This document shows, in pieces, positions 45,543-56,059 of a stretch of DNA of 64,000 bases. Every line of letters starts with the position of its first letter. The first letter of the stretch is position 1. The notes under the pieces are model-generated. The model worked only from the letters and a program-made list of their open reading frames with translations, did no database searches and was not told the DNA's origin. This DNA is from Camarhynchus parvulus (lineage: Eukaryota; Chordata; Aves; Passeriformes; Thraupidae): assembly GCF_901933205.1 (NCBI RefSeq), contig NC_044574.1, positions 248,001-312,000 of the forward strand, read 5' to 3'. The translations under genes were made by a program, and so were the position numbers.

Positions 45543-45990
45543 TGGGGCACAGCCTTGCCACAGCCTCACCCTCCTGCAGGTACTGTGGGCACAGCCCCAC
45601 CCTCCTGCAAGCCCTGTGCCCTCCCCATGCCCTGTGGGCACAGCCTCAACCTCCTGCAGGCCCTGTGGGCACAGCCTCACCCTCCTGCAAGCCCTGTGCC
45701 CTCCCCATGCCCTGTGGGCACAGCCTCACCCTCCTGCAGGCCCTGTGGGCACAGCCTCACCCTCCTGCAGGCCCTGTGCCCTCCCCATGCCCTGTGGGGC
45801 ACAGCCTCACCCTCCCCATGCCCACCATGGGCACAGCCTCACCCTCCTGCAGGCCCTGTGCCCTCCCCATGCCCTGTCGGGCACAGCCTCACCCTCCCCA
45901 TGCCCTGTGGGGCACAGCCTCACCCTCCCCATGCCCACCATGGGCACAGCCTCACCCTCCTGCAGGCCCTGTGCCCTCCCCATGCCCAGC
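45543..45990. repeat. about 31-bp minisatellite (GGGCACAGCCTCACCCTCC)
   Basis: Units GGGCACAGCCTCACCCTCC + TGCAGGCCCTGT, some with an added GCCCTCCCCATGCCCTGT. About 13 copies of the GGCACAGCC core. Confidence 0.95.
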
Positions 45991-46139
45991 CCTGCCCTGG
46001 TGCCTGGCTGGAATGATCAATGGAGTCAGAGCAGGCTGTGCTGGAACTGCTGGCAGGGAAAGGGTTAAAACTGAAGGAGCTGTCCCCAGCCAGGAGCTCG
46101 TTCCATAAAGGGGGGAAATGGAGCTAGGAGTGAACCTGG
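45991..46139. other. short unique segment
   Basis: No recognised feature. Confidence 0.4.
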
Positions 46140-46715
46140 AGTGACAGAATCCTTCAGGATGGAAAATCCCTCTGAGCCCATCGAGTCCAACCACCCCCGG
46201 CACTCCAGGGCCACCAGTGCCCCTGTCCTTAGGTGCCACAGCCACAGGGCTGGGAAATCCCCCAGGGATGGGCACTCCAAACCTCCCTGGGCACTTCCAA
46301 GCCCTGACCCCCCTTTCCATGGGGAATATTCCCAATAATCCACCCTGAGCTGCCCTGAGGCCGCTCCCTCTGCTCCTGTCCCTGTTCCCTGGGATAAGAT
46401 CCCAAATCCCCCCGGCTGTGCCCTCCTGGCAGGAGCTGTGCAGAGCCACAAGGGCCCCTGAGCCTCCTTTGCTCCAGGCTGAGCCCCCCCCCCTCCCCAG
46501 GCGAGCCCCTTCCCAGCTCCTCAGGGATTCTGCAGCCCCTTCGCAGCTCCTAGGATTCCCAGCTTCCCGCTCCTCAGGGATTCTGCAGCCCCTTCCCAGC
46601 TCCTCAGGGATCCTGCAGCCCCTTCCCAGCTCCTCAGGGATTCTGCAGCCCCTTCCCAGCTCCTTCAGCCCCTCCTGGGGCTCCAAACCCTTCCCCACAT
46701 TTCCTGATTTCCATT
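46140..46715 (-). mobile_element. CR1-like LINE fragment with internal repeat expansion
   Basis: Same subfamily as 31608-31930: 'gtgacagaatccttcaggat', 'gagtccaaccacccccggca', 'gtgccacagccacagggctg', 'gggatgggcactccaaacc' and 'gtgccctcctggcaggagct'. It continues further 5' than the other copy ('cctttgctccaggctgagcc') before the expansion at 46497-46672 and 'ctccttcagcccctcctggg'. Confidence 0.85.
46497..46672. repeat. about 37-bp tandem repeat inside CR1
   Basis: About five copies of CCCCTTCCCAGCTCCTCAGG + GATTCTGCAG, with one degenerate copy at 46540-46575. It starts at the point where the CR1 flank reads 'ccccttcccagctcc', and the CR1 flank resumes after it. Confidence 0.9.
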
Positions 46716-46850
46716 GGCAGTAGCTGGAGTGCAGCCCCTCAGTGCAGAGGAGAGGAAGAAGAGCTGAGCATGGGACCTTTGATTTCCCTTTATTTCCCTT
46801 TGATTTCCCTTTGATTTCCCTTTAATTTCCCTTTGGTTTCTGTTACTCCT
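46716..46850. repeat. short 12-bp tandem repeat (TTTGATTTCCC)
   Basis: About six TTTGATTTCCCT-type units at 46778-46846, with TTTATTTCCCT and TTTAATTTCCCT variants. Confidence 0.88.
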
Positions 46851-47435
46851 TTGCTCCTGAACCCATCTCAGTTGCCCATTGCGAGGAATTGAACTTTAAA
46901 AGGAAGAATCAGCACGTTGTTTTTCAGTGAACATCTGTCCTTCATTCCCTGGTGGACATTTTCTGTTGAAATGCTTACAAATAAGAAAGTTTTCTTTATA
47001 GACTTAGAAAGTACCCTTTAAAAAGTAAAGTAAGGTTTCAGTCTCTTCTGGCAGCAATTAAGAATACAGGGTATTGTGCCTTTGAAAATTGAACCTCTTA
47101 TTTAACTGTCTAAATAGAGATTTAATTTTCCTGCTTTTGGCACCTAAGCTTGAAAATTTTCTTCTTACAGATGAAAACAGAACATTATAGAAATTGAGTC
47201 TGTGGCATTTTTATTCCGCTTTGTGAGAGAGAAAAAAATAAGGAAGATAATTTATCAGTATTTGCACCTCTATTCTAACTCCTTTGAACCAAAATCCCTC
47301 GTAAATGTCATCTCTGGATCACTCTGGGTATACCAAAGGCTGATTTGAGTGCAGCCAGCCCATGGAAGTGGGCAGGGGCTGCATGTGCTGCCTGGGCTGT
47401 TTCCCTCAGCTCTCAGCAGAGCTGTGCAGCACATT
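46851..47435. other. AT-rich unique sequence
   Basis: About 450 bp of AT-rich DNA without simple repeats at 46860-47300; a candidate conserved non-coding element. No exon recognised. Confidence 0.4.
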
Positions 47436-47530
47436 CAGAGCAGTAGATAAGGAAAAGCCTCTCAGATCAGCCAGTCCAGCCATCCCCAGCCCTGCCAGGG
47501 CCACCAATGCCCCTGTCCCCAGTGCTACAT
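47436..47530 (-). mobile_element. CR1-like LINE 3' fragment running into an array
   Basis: Plus strand reads 'gataaggaaaagcctctcag', 'agtccagccatccccagccc', 'tgccagggccaccaatgccc' and 'agtgctacatccccagggct'. It is the same subfamily as 31608-31930. It does not end but grades into the tandem array at the 'acatccccagggct' position. Confidence 0.83.
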
Positions 47531-49062
47531 CCCCAGGGCTGTGATCCCCAGTGCTGTGATCCCCCAGGGCTGTGATCCCTTCAGGGCTGTGATCCCCAGG
47601 GCTGTGATCCCCAGTGCTGTGATCCCTTCAGGGCTGTGATCCCCAGGGCTGTGATCCCTTCAGGGCTGTGATCCCTTCAGGGCTGTGATCCCTTCAGGGC
47701 TGTGACCCCCAGGGCTGTGATCCCCAGGGCTGTGATCCCTTCAGGGCTGTGATCCCCAGGGCTGTGATCCCCAGGGCTGTGATCCCTTCAGGGCTGTGAT
47801 CCCCAGTGCTGTGATCCCCAGTGCTGTGATCCCCCAGGGCTGTGATCCCTTCAGGGCTGTGATCCCCAGGGCTGTGATCCCCAGTGCTGTGATCCCTTCA
47901 GGGCTGTGATCCCCAGGGCTGTGATCCCCAGTGCTGTGATCCCTTCAGGGCTGTGATCCCCAGGGCTGTGATCCCCAGGGCTGTGATCCCTTCAGGGCTG
48001 TGATCCCCAGGGCTGTGATCCCCAGTGCTGTGATCCCTTCAGGGCTGTGATCCCTTCAGGGCTGTGACCCCCAGGGCTGTGATCCCTTCAGGGCTGTGAT
48101 CCCTTCAGGGCTGTGATCCCCAGGGCTGTGATCCCCAGGGCTGTGATCCCTTCAGGGCTGTGATCCCTTCAGGGCTGTGATCCCCAGGGCTGTGATCCCT
48201 TCAGGGCTGTGATCCCTTCAGGGCTGTGATCCCCAGGGCTGTGATCCCCCAGGGCTGTGATCCCTTCAGGGCTGTGATCCCTTCAGGGCTGTGACCCCCA
48301 GGGCTCTGATCCCCCAGGGCTGTGATCCCCCAGGGCTGTGACCCCCAGGGCTGTGATCCCTTCAGGGCTGTGATCCCTTCAGGGCTGTGACCCCCCAGGG
48401 CTGTGATCCCTTCAGGGCTGTGATCCCTTCAGGGCTGTGATCCCTTCAGGGCTGTGATCCCCCAGGGCTGTGATCCCCAGGGCTGTGATCCCTTCAGGGC
48501 TGTGATCCCCAGGGCTGTGATCCCTTCAGGGCTGTGACCCCCAGGGCTGTGATCCCCAGGGCTGTGATCCCTTCAGGGCTGTGATCCCTTCAGGGCTGTG
48601 ATCCCCAGGGCTGTGATCCCTTCAGGGCTGTGATCCCTTCAGGGCTGTGATCCCCCAGGGCTGTGATCCCCAGGGCTGTGATCCCTTCAGGGCTGTGATC
48701 CCTTCAGGGCTGTGACCCCCAGGGCTGTGATCCCTTCAGGGCTGTGATCCCTTCAGGGCTGTGATCCCCAGGGCTGTGATCCCCAGGGCTGTGATCCCTT
48801 CAGGGCTGTGATCCCTTCAGGGCTGTGATCCCCAGGCTGTGATCCCTTCAGGGCTGTGATCCCCAGGGCTGTGATCCCTTCAGGGCTGTGATCCCCAGGG
48901 CTGTGATCCCCAGGGCTGTGATCCCTTCAGGGCTGTGACCCCCAGGGCTCTGATCCCCCAGGGCTGTGATCCCCCAGGGCTGTGATCCCTTCAGGGCTGT
49001 GATCCCCCAGGGCTGTGATCCCCCAGGGCTGTGATCCCCCAGGGCTGTGATCCCCCAGAGAG
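47522..49062. repeat. 1.5-kb minisatellite of 15-17-bp units seeded from CR1
   Basis: About 95 units: GGCTGTGATCCCCAG (15 bp), GGCTGTGATCCCCCAG (16) and GGCTGTGATCCCTTCAG (17), with occasional GTGACCCC or TGCTGTG variants. The three length classes are mixed irregularly. The first unit overlaps the CR1 phrase at the array's left edge. Confidence 0.95.
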
Positions 49063-49105
49063 CTCAGAGGTCTCTTCCAACCTCTCAGATTCTGTGAATT
49101 CCTCC
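49063..49105 (+). mobile_element. CR1 LINE terminal fragment in sense orientation
   Basis: 'gctcagaggtctcttccaac' followed by 'ctctcagattctgtgaat' is the extreme 3' end of a CR1 in sense orientation, directly abutting the array whose other side is an antisense CR1. Confidence 0.75.
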
Positions 49106-49149
49106 TACCCTGCGGTGTCCCCAGTTCTTTGGAGCAGGCTCTGGCTCTT

Positions 49150-49268
49150 CCTCCAGATGTGCCTGACCAGGTGTTGATCCCCAGATGTGCCTGACAAGGT
49201 GCTGCTCTCCAGGTGTGCCTGACAAGGTGCTGGTCCCCAGGTGTGCCTGACAAGGTGCTGGTCTCAGG
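49150..49268. repeat. about 31-bp tandem repeat, four copies
   Basis: CCAGATGTGCCTGACCAGGT, CCAGATGTGCCTGACAAGGT and two CCAGGTGTGCCTGACAAGGT units, each followed by GCTG or TTGATCCC. Confidence 0.92.
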
Positions 49269-49577
49269 GGGTCCTCAGCGCCCCCTGGAGCTGGGTCAGA
49301 AAAGCAGGTGCAGGGAGCGCCGTGGTGTGAGCCATCTCTGCTTCCCCCAGCCTGTCACCTTCCCTCCATGTCTTGTGCAGCCCGGGGCACCTCTCTCATG
49401 GAAAGGAGGATTTGGGCTCTGCTCACAGCTCAGGGTGCAGGAGCAGTGCCCCCAGTGCCCCTCAGCAGTGACTCCGGGGTCTGCACGTGGGGTGGAGGGG
49501 GTTTTCCAGCCAGGGCTTTGCTCTGGGGCTGCGGGAGGGGGCGGTGAGGGGTGGCACTGCGGGGTACAGGAGCGGGG
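49269..49577. other. unique segment
   Basis: GC-rich single-copy DNA between two arrays. No recognised feature. Confidence 0.4.
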
Positions 49578-50390
49578 AGGGTGCCAGTGCCAGTGCCAGT
49601 GCCAGTGCCATGGTGCCAGTGCCAGTGCAAATGCCAGTGCCAGTGTCACAGTGCCAGTGCCAGTGTCAGTGTCACCGTGCCAGTGCCAGTGCCAGTGCCA
49701 GTGTCATGGTGCCAGTGCCAGTGCAAATGCCAGTGCCAGTGTCACAGTGCCAGTGCCAGTGTCAGTGTCAGTGTCGTGCCAGTGTCCGTGTCACAGTGAC
49801 AATGCCAGTGCCAGTGTCAGTGCCAGTGCACAGTGCCGTCACAGTGCCAGTGTCACAGTGCCAGTGACAGTGCCAGTGCCAGTGTCACAGTGTCAGTGAC
49901 AGTGCCAGTGACACAGTGCCAGTGACAGTGCCAGTGTCACAGTGTCAGTGCCAGTGTCAGTGCCAGTGCCAGTGTCAGTGCCTGTGCCAGTGTCAGTGTC
50001 ACAGTGCCAGTGCCAGTGCCAGTGTCACAGTGTTAGTGTCAATGTCACAGTGACAGTGTCAGTGTCAGTGTCAGTGTCACAGTGCCAGTGTCAGTGTCAC
50101 AGTGCCAGTGCCAGTGTCACAGTGCCAGTGCCAGTGCCAGTGCCAGTGCCAGTGCCAGTGCCAGTGTCAGTGCCTGTCACAGTGTCAGTGTCACAGTGAC
50201 AGTGCCAGTGTCACAGTGCCAGTGCACAGTGCCAGTGCCAGTGCCAGTGCCAGTGCCAGTGCCAGTGTCAGTGCCTGTCACAGTGTCAGTGTCACAGTGA
50301 CAGTGTCAGCGCCAGTGCCAGTGTCAGTGTCACAGTGCCAGTGACAGTGTCACAGTGCCAGTGCAAGTGCCAGTGCCAGTGCCAGTGGGG
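49578..50390. repeat. 0.8-kb hexanucleotide array (CAGTGC / CAGTGT / CAGTGA)
   Basis: More than 120 hexamers of the form CAGTGN with N mostly C, T or A. They are punctuated by 'tcacagtg' phase shifts that create TGTCA and TGACA words in inverted order. Both strands have long stop-free frames for compositional reasons. Confidence 0.96.
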
Positions 50391-51074
50391 AGAGCAGTTC
50401 TGGGGCTGCCTCTGTCACCACTCTCCCCAGCAGGGATGCGCTGCTGTCTCTGTGTGTTGTGTTGGGTTTTATTCCTCAAGGCCGATTTCATGAAGGAAAA
50501 CCCAGCACGGGAAAAGGAAGTGCAAGCCCAGAGGGAAATGCTGGAGCGAGGGCGAGGTGGCCCTGGGAAGCGTTTCCGTGGTTGGTAATAGGACAGGGGT
50601 GCAATGCGGGCTGCCAAATTCCTCAGGGAGGAACGGGGGCTGCCAGAACCCTGCGAGTGGCCGGTGCCTCCTCCCGGCCCTTCCCTGGAAAATCCGCCTG
50701 TCCCCAGAGCCAAGGCTCCCAGAGCGGAGAATCCCTGTAATTACCATGATCTGCTGCCGATTAGATCGGATAGCTCTGTTATCTCCGTTAATAACAGCTA
50801 ATTAGTGAGGCTGTCACAGGGAGCGCTCTGCGAGGGAAGGGTTTGGCCCTTAACTTCCCATGGAGGCTCTGTTTCCATCCGAGGGGCGGCTGCCTCCGAG
50901 GGCGCTCGGGGACTGCCAGTCCCTTGCATGGAAACGGGAATGCCGCACGAGTTTCTCCCGAAAACTCCGGCAGGGTGGGGAAACAGGAGCTGGGATGGAA
51001 CATGCAGCAGGGTCCGGGCAGCCCTGGAGAGAGGCAGGGCAGGGGGAGGAGGAGGGGACGGGAAGGTGGAACAA
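50391..51074. other. unique GC-moderate sequence with a palindrome-rich core
   Basis: The core at 50735-50815 contains CCGAT-TAG-ATCGG (50757-50769), an inverted CTGTTAT/ATAACAG pair (50776-50782 and 50791-50797) and the palindrome CTAATTAG (50798-50805). This looks like a transcription-factor-binding element. No exon recognised. Confidence 0.4.
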
Positions 51075-51358
51075 AAGGGCCAGGAATGATCTTTTCTTCA
51101 CAAAGCTGAAACGGCTGGAGATGTTTCAGGGCAGGTCAGGCTGGAGATCAGGAAAGGTTCATCCCCAGAGGGAGCTGGCACTGCCCAGGCTGCCCAGGGA
51201 ATGGGCACAGCCCTGAGGCTGCCAGAGCTCCAGGAGCCTTGGGACAGCGCTCCAGCGATGCCCAGGGTGGGATTTTGGGGTCTCTGAGCAGAGCCAGGGC
51301 TGGATGGATGACTCTGGTGGGTCTCTCCCAGCTCAGGGTATTCCGTGGTTCTGGGCTA
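51075..51358 (+). mobile_element. CR1-like LINE 3' end, third variety
   Basis: Sense blocks: 'gggcaggtcaggctggagat', 'caggaaaggttcatccccag', 'agggagctggcactgcccag', 'gctgcccagggaatgggcac', 'gatgactctggtgggtctct' and 'cccagctcagggtattccgt', ending 'ggttctgg'. This is a distinct CR1 subfamily from the majority here. Confidence 0.83.
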
Positions 51359-52924
51359 AGTACAAAACTCCCTTCACATCTCAAAACATTCCTTGGAAGA
51401 TGACAAAGGTTGCCACTGAGGAATGAAGAATGACTTCCTTCCTTTTAATGTTTTAATAGTTTTAATAATGAGTTTAAGTTTTAATAATGAAACATGAACA
51501 CATTGCTCACAGCCATTTTAGGATTTTTTTTCTGATGGAAACCTGCTCAATTAAAATGAAAAACCCCTCACATTTCTCTTTCCTAATCCTGTGATTTCCT
51601 CCATGGCTCAGAGAAAACCAGAGCTGCTTTGTCAGGAGAGGAGAGCACTGGAAAGGAGCTGGTTGCTCATCCCATGCCCTGACGTGGGTGACTCTGCAAT
51701 GGGAAAGCTCAGGAGCTCCCCTGAGTTCTGGTTTGAGGTTCACTCTCTGCAGCAGGGGCAGGGATTAAGAGGATGGAGATGCTCATAGGAAAAGGTAGCA
51801 AACAAATGCACCCTTGGATCCTTTTCCTTCATGAAAGAACATAACTAGGGTCTGTCACAGCTGGATGAGACGTGGCCCTCTCCTCTCACAAGCCATTAGA
51901 GAACTAGAAGCAGGACTGCCAAAATAAAACTCCTTCCATGCTCTGATTCCTGCAGAACCAGCGCCTTTGCTCCAGGACCCATCCTGGGTGCTCAGCGACT
52001 GAAACTCCTCCTTGTGAATGGCCCTGAGACGCTCAATCACCCGGGCACTGCTGCCTTTGCTTTCCAACATTGGATAAAAACCCAAATCTTTGTGTGTGGT
52101 CTCTGGTGGTGAGGTGGGGGAGGTCCTGTGGGGACCCGGCCGAGGGGGCCCCAGCTGCTGGCAGGTTCAGGGTGAATCTGGCCCAGTTTGGGTCAGGCTG
52201 CTGCCACTCCTGGGCCATTTGTAAGGCAAAAGAGGGGCTGGGACTAAAAGCTTCCTTAATGGATGCTGGGTACAAAAAGGGAAATGGTTGTGGTAAAGAT
52301 GCCACAGGGGATGAGCTTCGGTTCTGTCCTTTAATCTTCCTCCTCTTCCCCGGCCCTTAAATCTGCTGCAGCTGTCACCTGCAGGTGACATTCTGCCTCC
52401 AGGCTGGAGAGGGAGCAGGGTCACATCCTGGGAGGACATTTTGTATTGCCCAAAGCTCTGGCCCAGCGTGCCTCCCTTTGCTTTGGCACGCAGGGATTGA
52501 CCCCTCGGAGCTGTCACTGCCTGCCTCAGTTTCCCTGGCTGAAAATGAGTTCTGCTCAGGAGAGGTGCCAGGGAATTGCTGAGAATTACTGGGGATTAGA
52601 AACCACGGCATGGACCTGCTTCTGCAGGAGCACAGATACATGCTCTGTGCTCTTGTTTCCAAACACCTTCCCTTCCCAGGGTTCACGGTCCATGTTCCCA
52701 TCTCAGGTCTCTGCGGGCAGCACATGCAGCTGTCTGTGGGAGAGGCACGTGGTGGCAGGCCTGGGCAGGTTGGGACAAGTGGAAAAAAGAGCCCCACTGC
52801 CAACCAGGAGTGTGCCCTGCTTCCCACAGCTCCGGGTTGTGCCCGGGGTGTGCCTGGGATGTGCCTGGGATGTGCCTGATGTCTGCCCTGGGATGCTGCC
52901 TAAGGCTGGGTTCTGGATGTGTGA
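51359..52924. other. unique non-coding sequence
   Basis: Single-copy DNA, AT-rich at 51400-51600. A three-copy GGGATGTGCCTG run lies at 52850-52880. No exon recognised. Confidence 0.42.
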
Positions 52925-53186
52925 TTGGCACACACAGGGCGGGCCTGAGTGCCTGCCCTGGCACACAGAGACTGGGTCTCTGGGGTGCCTGCCCTGGCAC
53001 ACACAGGGCTGGGTCTCTGGGATGTGCCTGCATTGGCACACACAGGGCTGGGTCTCTGGGATGTGCCTGCCCTGGCACACACAGGGCTGGGTCTCTGGGA
53101 TGTGCCTGCCCTGGCACACACAGCGGCTGGGTCTCTGGGATGTGCCTGCCCTGGCACACACAGGGCTGGGTCTCTGGGATGTGCCT
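52925..53186. repeat. 39-bp minisatellite, about six copies
   Basis: Unit GGGCTGGGTCTCTGGGATGT + GCCTGCCCTGGCACACACA (39 bp). Units at the left are diverged (CGGGCCTGAGTGCC), those from 53005 on are almost identical. Confidence 0.95.
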
Positions 53187-53377
53187 GGCCGCAACAAGTC
53201 AGCAGCAATGTTTGGTGTCCAGGGCTGCCTGTCCCTCTCCTGCCAGGCAAACCCCCCTGCAGGAGCTGCTTTGGAGGTGTTTCACTCCCCAAGTCCTGCA
53301 AAAATGAACAAGGCTGTTGTATGGCCTGCCCACACGGGGCTAGGACAAAGGAATGGCTTCCACAGGAATGGAGATTT
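53187..53377. other. short unique segment
   Basis: No recognised feature. Confidence 0.4.
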
Positions 53378-53434
53378 CACAGGATCACAGAAGAGTTTGG
53401 CTTGGGAGGGACCTCAAAGAGCACCTTGTTCCAG
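53378..53434 (-). mobile_element. CR1 3' terminal fragment, left arm of an inverted pair
   Basis: 'acaggatcacagaagagttt', 'ggcttgggagggacctcaaa' and 'gagcaccttgttccagg': antisense CR1 terminal block, facing the sense CR1 tail at 53725-53818. Confidence 0.83.
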
Positions 53435-53734
53435 GAATCCACGTTCCATGCATGTTCCATGCATCTTTGTTCCATCCATGTTCCATCCTTGTTCCATCCA
53501 TGTTCCATCCATGTTCCATCCACGTTCCATCCACATTCCATCCATGTTCCATCCATGTTCCATCCATGTTCCATCCTTGTTCCATCCATGTTCCATCCAT
53601 GTTCCAGGCATCCATGTTCCATCCATGTTCCATCCATGTTCCATCCTTGTTCCATCCTTGTTCTATCCATGTTCCATGCATCCTTGTTCCATGAATCCAT
53701 GTTCCATGCATGTTCCATGCCTCCTTGTTCCAGG
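53435..53734. repeat. 11-bp minisatellite (TTCCATCCATG)
   Basis: About 26 units of TTCCATCCATG and TTCCATCCTTG, with a few TTCCATGCATG, TTCCATCCACG and one TTCCAGGCATC. The first and last units read 'cttgttccagg', matching the CR1 phrase on each side. Confidence 0.95.
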
Positions 53735-53818
53735 GAAGGTGTCCCTGCCATGGCAGGGGTGGTGCTGAAGGATCTTTAAAGTCCCTTCCAACCCAAACTG
53801 TTCCATGATTCTGTGATC
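53725..53818 (+). mobile_element. CR1 3' end, right arm of an inverted pair
   Basis: 'gggaaggtgtccctgccatg', 'gcaggggtggtgctgaagga', 'aagtcccttccaacccaaac' and 'tgttccatgattctgtgatc': sense-orientation CR1 terminal block. Confidence 0.9.
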
Positions 53819-53969
53819 CCAGAAGCTCAGGTGGGTCCTTTGAAGGGGACAGCTGGGAGCTGTGGGACCTGGAGGCCGTGCTGACGTGGGAAGAGCCTCA
53901 GAGCAGGGAGAGCAGCACTGCAAGCCCAGCCAGCTCTGTGCTGGGAACAGATTCCTTTACTTGGGAAGT

Positions 53970-54034
53970 GGTCAAAGGTTGGCTGGATGATCTTGGAGGT
54001 CCTTTCCAGCCCTAGGGATTCTGTGATTCTCTTT
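53970..54034 (+). mobile_element. CR1 3' terminal fragment
   Basis: 'ggctggatgatcttggaggt', 'cctttccagccctagggatt', 'ctgtgattct'. Only the last ~60 bp of a CR1 is present. Confidence 0.85.
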
Positions 54035-55281
54035 AAGCAAGCCTTGGGATGGTACAAACCAGCAAGAACTGAGTTCCATCCTCATTTGGATCACCTGCAC
54101 CTGAGGTCCTGCTAGGACAGGGTCCCTGCCTGGCCCAGTCAGCCCAGTCTGGCTCTGCTGGGCCAGGGAGATGCTGGAGCCAGGCCACAAAACTGGCCCA
54201 GAGCCGCAGCCCTCCTGTGTGTGCACCTTCCTCCTGTCACACACCTTCTGCTAACCACCCCTGAAAATCCAAATTTCAGACAGAAATTCACTGCAGCAGC
54301 TGGATTTGTCCTGATGGAATGTTCTGGTGCCTTTGATGCCCTTTGAAGCATCATTGCAGGAGGGGAGGGAGGTGCTTCCAGCAGAATTCAGATCCAAGCT
54401 TCGAATCCAGTTACATTTCAAAGTGCTCAGATCTTGCCTTGGATTAGGAGGAATTTGGATCTGCCCTTGGCAGCTGTCTGCACAATTTGGAGAATTCTGA
54501 GCCAGAAATTGGTATCGATTTCAAAGGGATTTTTCACACCTCTCCAGGGCCTTGATGTTGGTGTCATCCATTGGTTCATTATCTCAGAGGGTGTAAGAAC
54601 AGCCCAGAGGAAGGTTTGAACTCAAACTTTTGAGACCACTTCCAAGTTTTCTAAGATATTCCACGAGTTTGACCTTACCAGCCTTTAAGGTGGATATGGT
54701 TAGCAAATGTTTTGTTCTTTCCTGAAAACAGGGATAAAATCAAAACAGAAGAGCTTCTGTTCTTTCAAGGATAAAAAAATATCAAGCTTTCACTGAACTC
54801 AGTGTTTAGTGAGGTTTTGGCAAAAAAAGCTTCTCCAGGTTCAGTCTTCAATGAGCAATGTGAGTATTTTCAAAGGAAGCAGACACTTTCCACACGAACC
54901 AAAAAGAAAAAGAAAAAAAGAAAAGAAAGAAAAAGAAGTAAACTGTTCCATTCCCCTCAAATCACTCTAACAAATGATATCATTGTAAATATTTTCACAG
55001 CTCTCCCCTGGATTTTTTACTGAGTAAATCACTGTCTGGGACAAATACTGCCGAACTGCTTTTGTTAAATGCTCACTGTCCAGGTTTGTCCATCCTGAGT
55101 GAGAGCTCAGGCGCTGGATGGATGTCACAGCTGCTTCCATGCACACCCAGGAGCCCAGGGCACTCCAGAGCCTCCCTCAGGCACAGAGCACTTCCCACAC
55201 CTCTGCCAAGCCCAGGCACAGGGGATGTTCTTGGCTGACCTCTAAGCCTTAAGCTGAGGGAGCTCAGGGATGGATGGGATA
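54035..55281. other. unique non-coding sequence
   Basis: Single-copy DNA, AT-rich at 54380-55060, with an A/G-rich tract at 54898-54940. No exon or transposon recognised. Confidence 0.45.
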
Positions 55282-55503
55282 CTGGGAATTGGGAGTTCCT
55301 GGCTGGGAGGGTGGGCAGGGCCCGGGCACAGGTTCCCAGAGCAGCTGGGGCTGCCCCTGGATCCCTGGCAGTGCCCAGGCCAGGTTGGACACTGGGGCAG
55401 CCTGGGACAGTGGGAGGTGTCCCTGCCATGGCAGGGGTGGAACAAGAGCATTTTTAAGTCCTTTTCAAGCCAAACCATGGTGTGATTCCTGACCCTGTGA
55501 TCC
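55282..55503 (+). mobile_element. CR1 LINE 3' end
   Basis: 'gttcccagagcagctggggc', 'tgcccctggatccctggcag', 'gtgggaggtgtccctgccat', 'ggcaggggtggaacaagagc' and 'tttcaagccaaaccatggtg', then a short terminal 'accctgtgatccc'. Confidence 0.9.
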
Positions 55504-56059
55504 CTCTGGCTGCAGCACACACCTGTGCCCTGTGTCCTCTCCTGGAGTGTGGCTCACACTGTGACTCCTTCAGAGAGCACTTCCCAGTTTATCAGAGGAG
55601 ATTCTTCCATTTCATTAACCAGGCCATTTCCTGAGTTTGTTTTTATTAAAGCCACAGCATGCTGGACCCTGCTCTGTGCTCTCCAGTTGGTGTTTCCAAT
55701 AACCACTCCAGGAGCGAGGGAGAGCATTATTGCCCAGCCCTTTATTCCCTCACATTCACTCTCACAGCTTTCAAATTACACGTTGTGTGGCTTTCCCCCA
55801 GGGAAGCGCTGGAGATGTCCTTAGCTTGCACTGACAATTACAATGTGTCCCTGCAGTGCATGTCCCCCGGGCTGGGCACAGGCACAGCTCCCTGCCCCAG
55901 CAGTCCATCGGGGTGGGCACGGTCTGCCTGCTCCAGAGGCCAGGCAGAGCCAGGGATGGACCACAGGACAGCTGCAGGTATCTGCCCTCCCTGGTGCTGC
56001 TAAAGATCCCTTTGTGCCTCAGAGGGAAGGGGCTCTGCCCTCCCCTGTGGCCCCACTTA
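55504..56059. other. unique non-coding sequence
   Basis: Single-copy DNA, no recognised feature. Confidence 0.45.
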
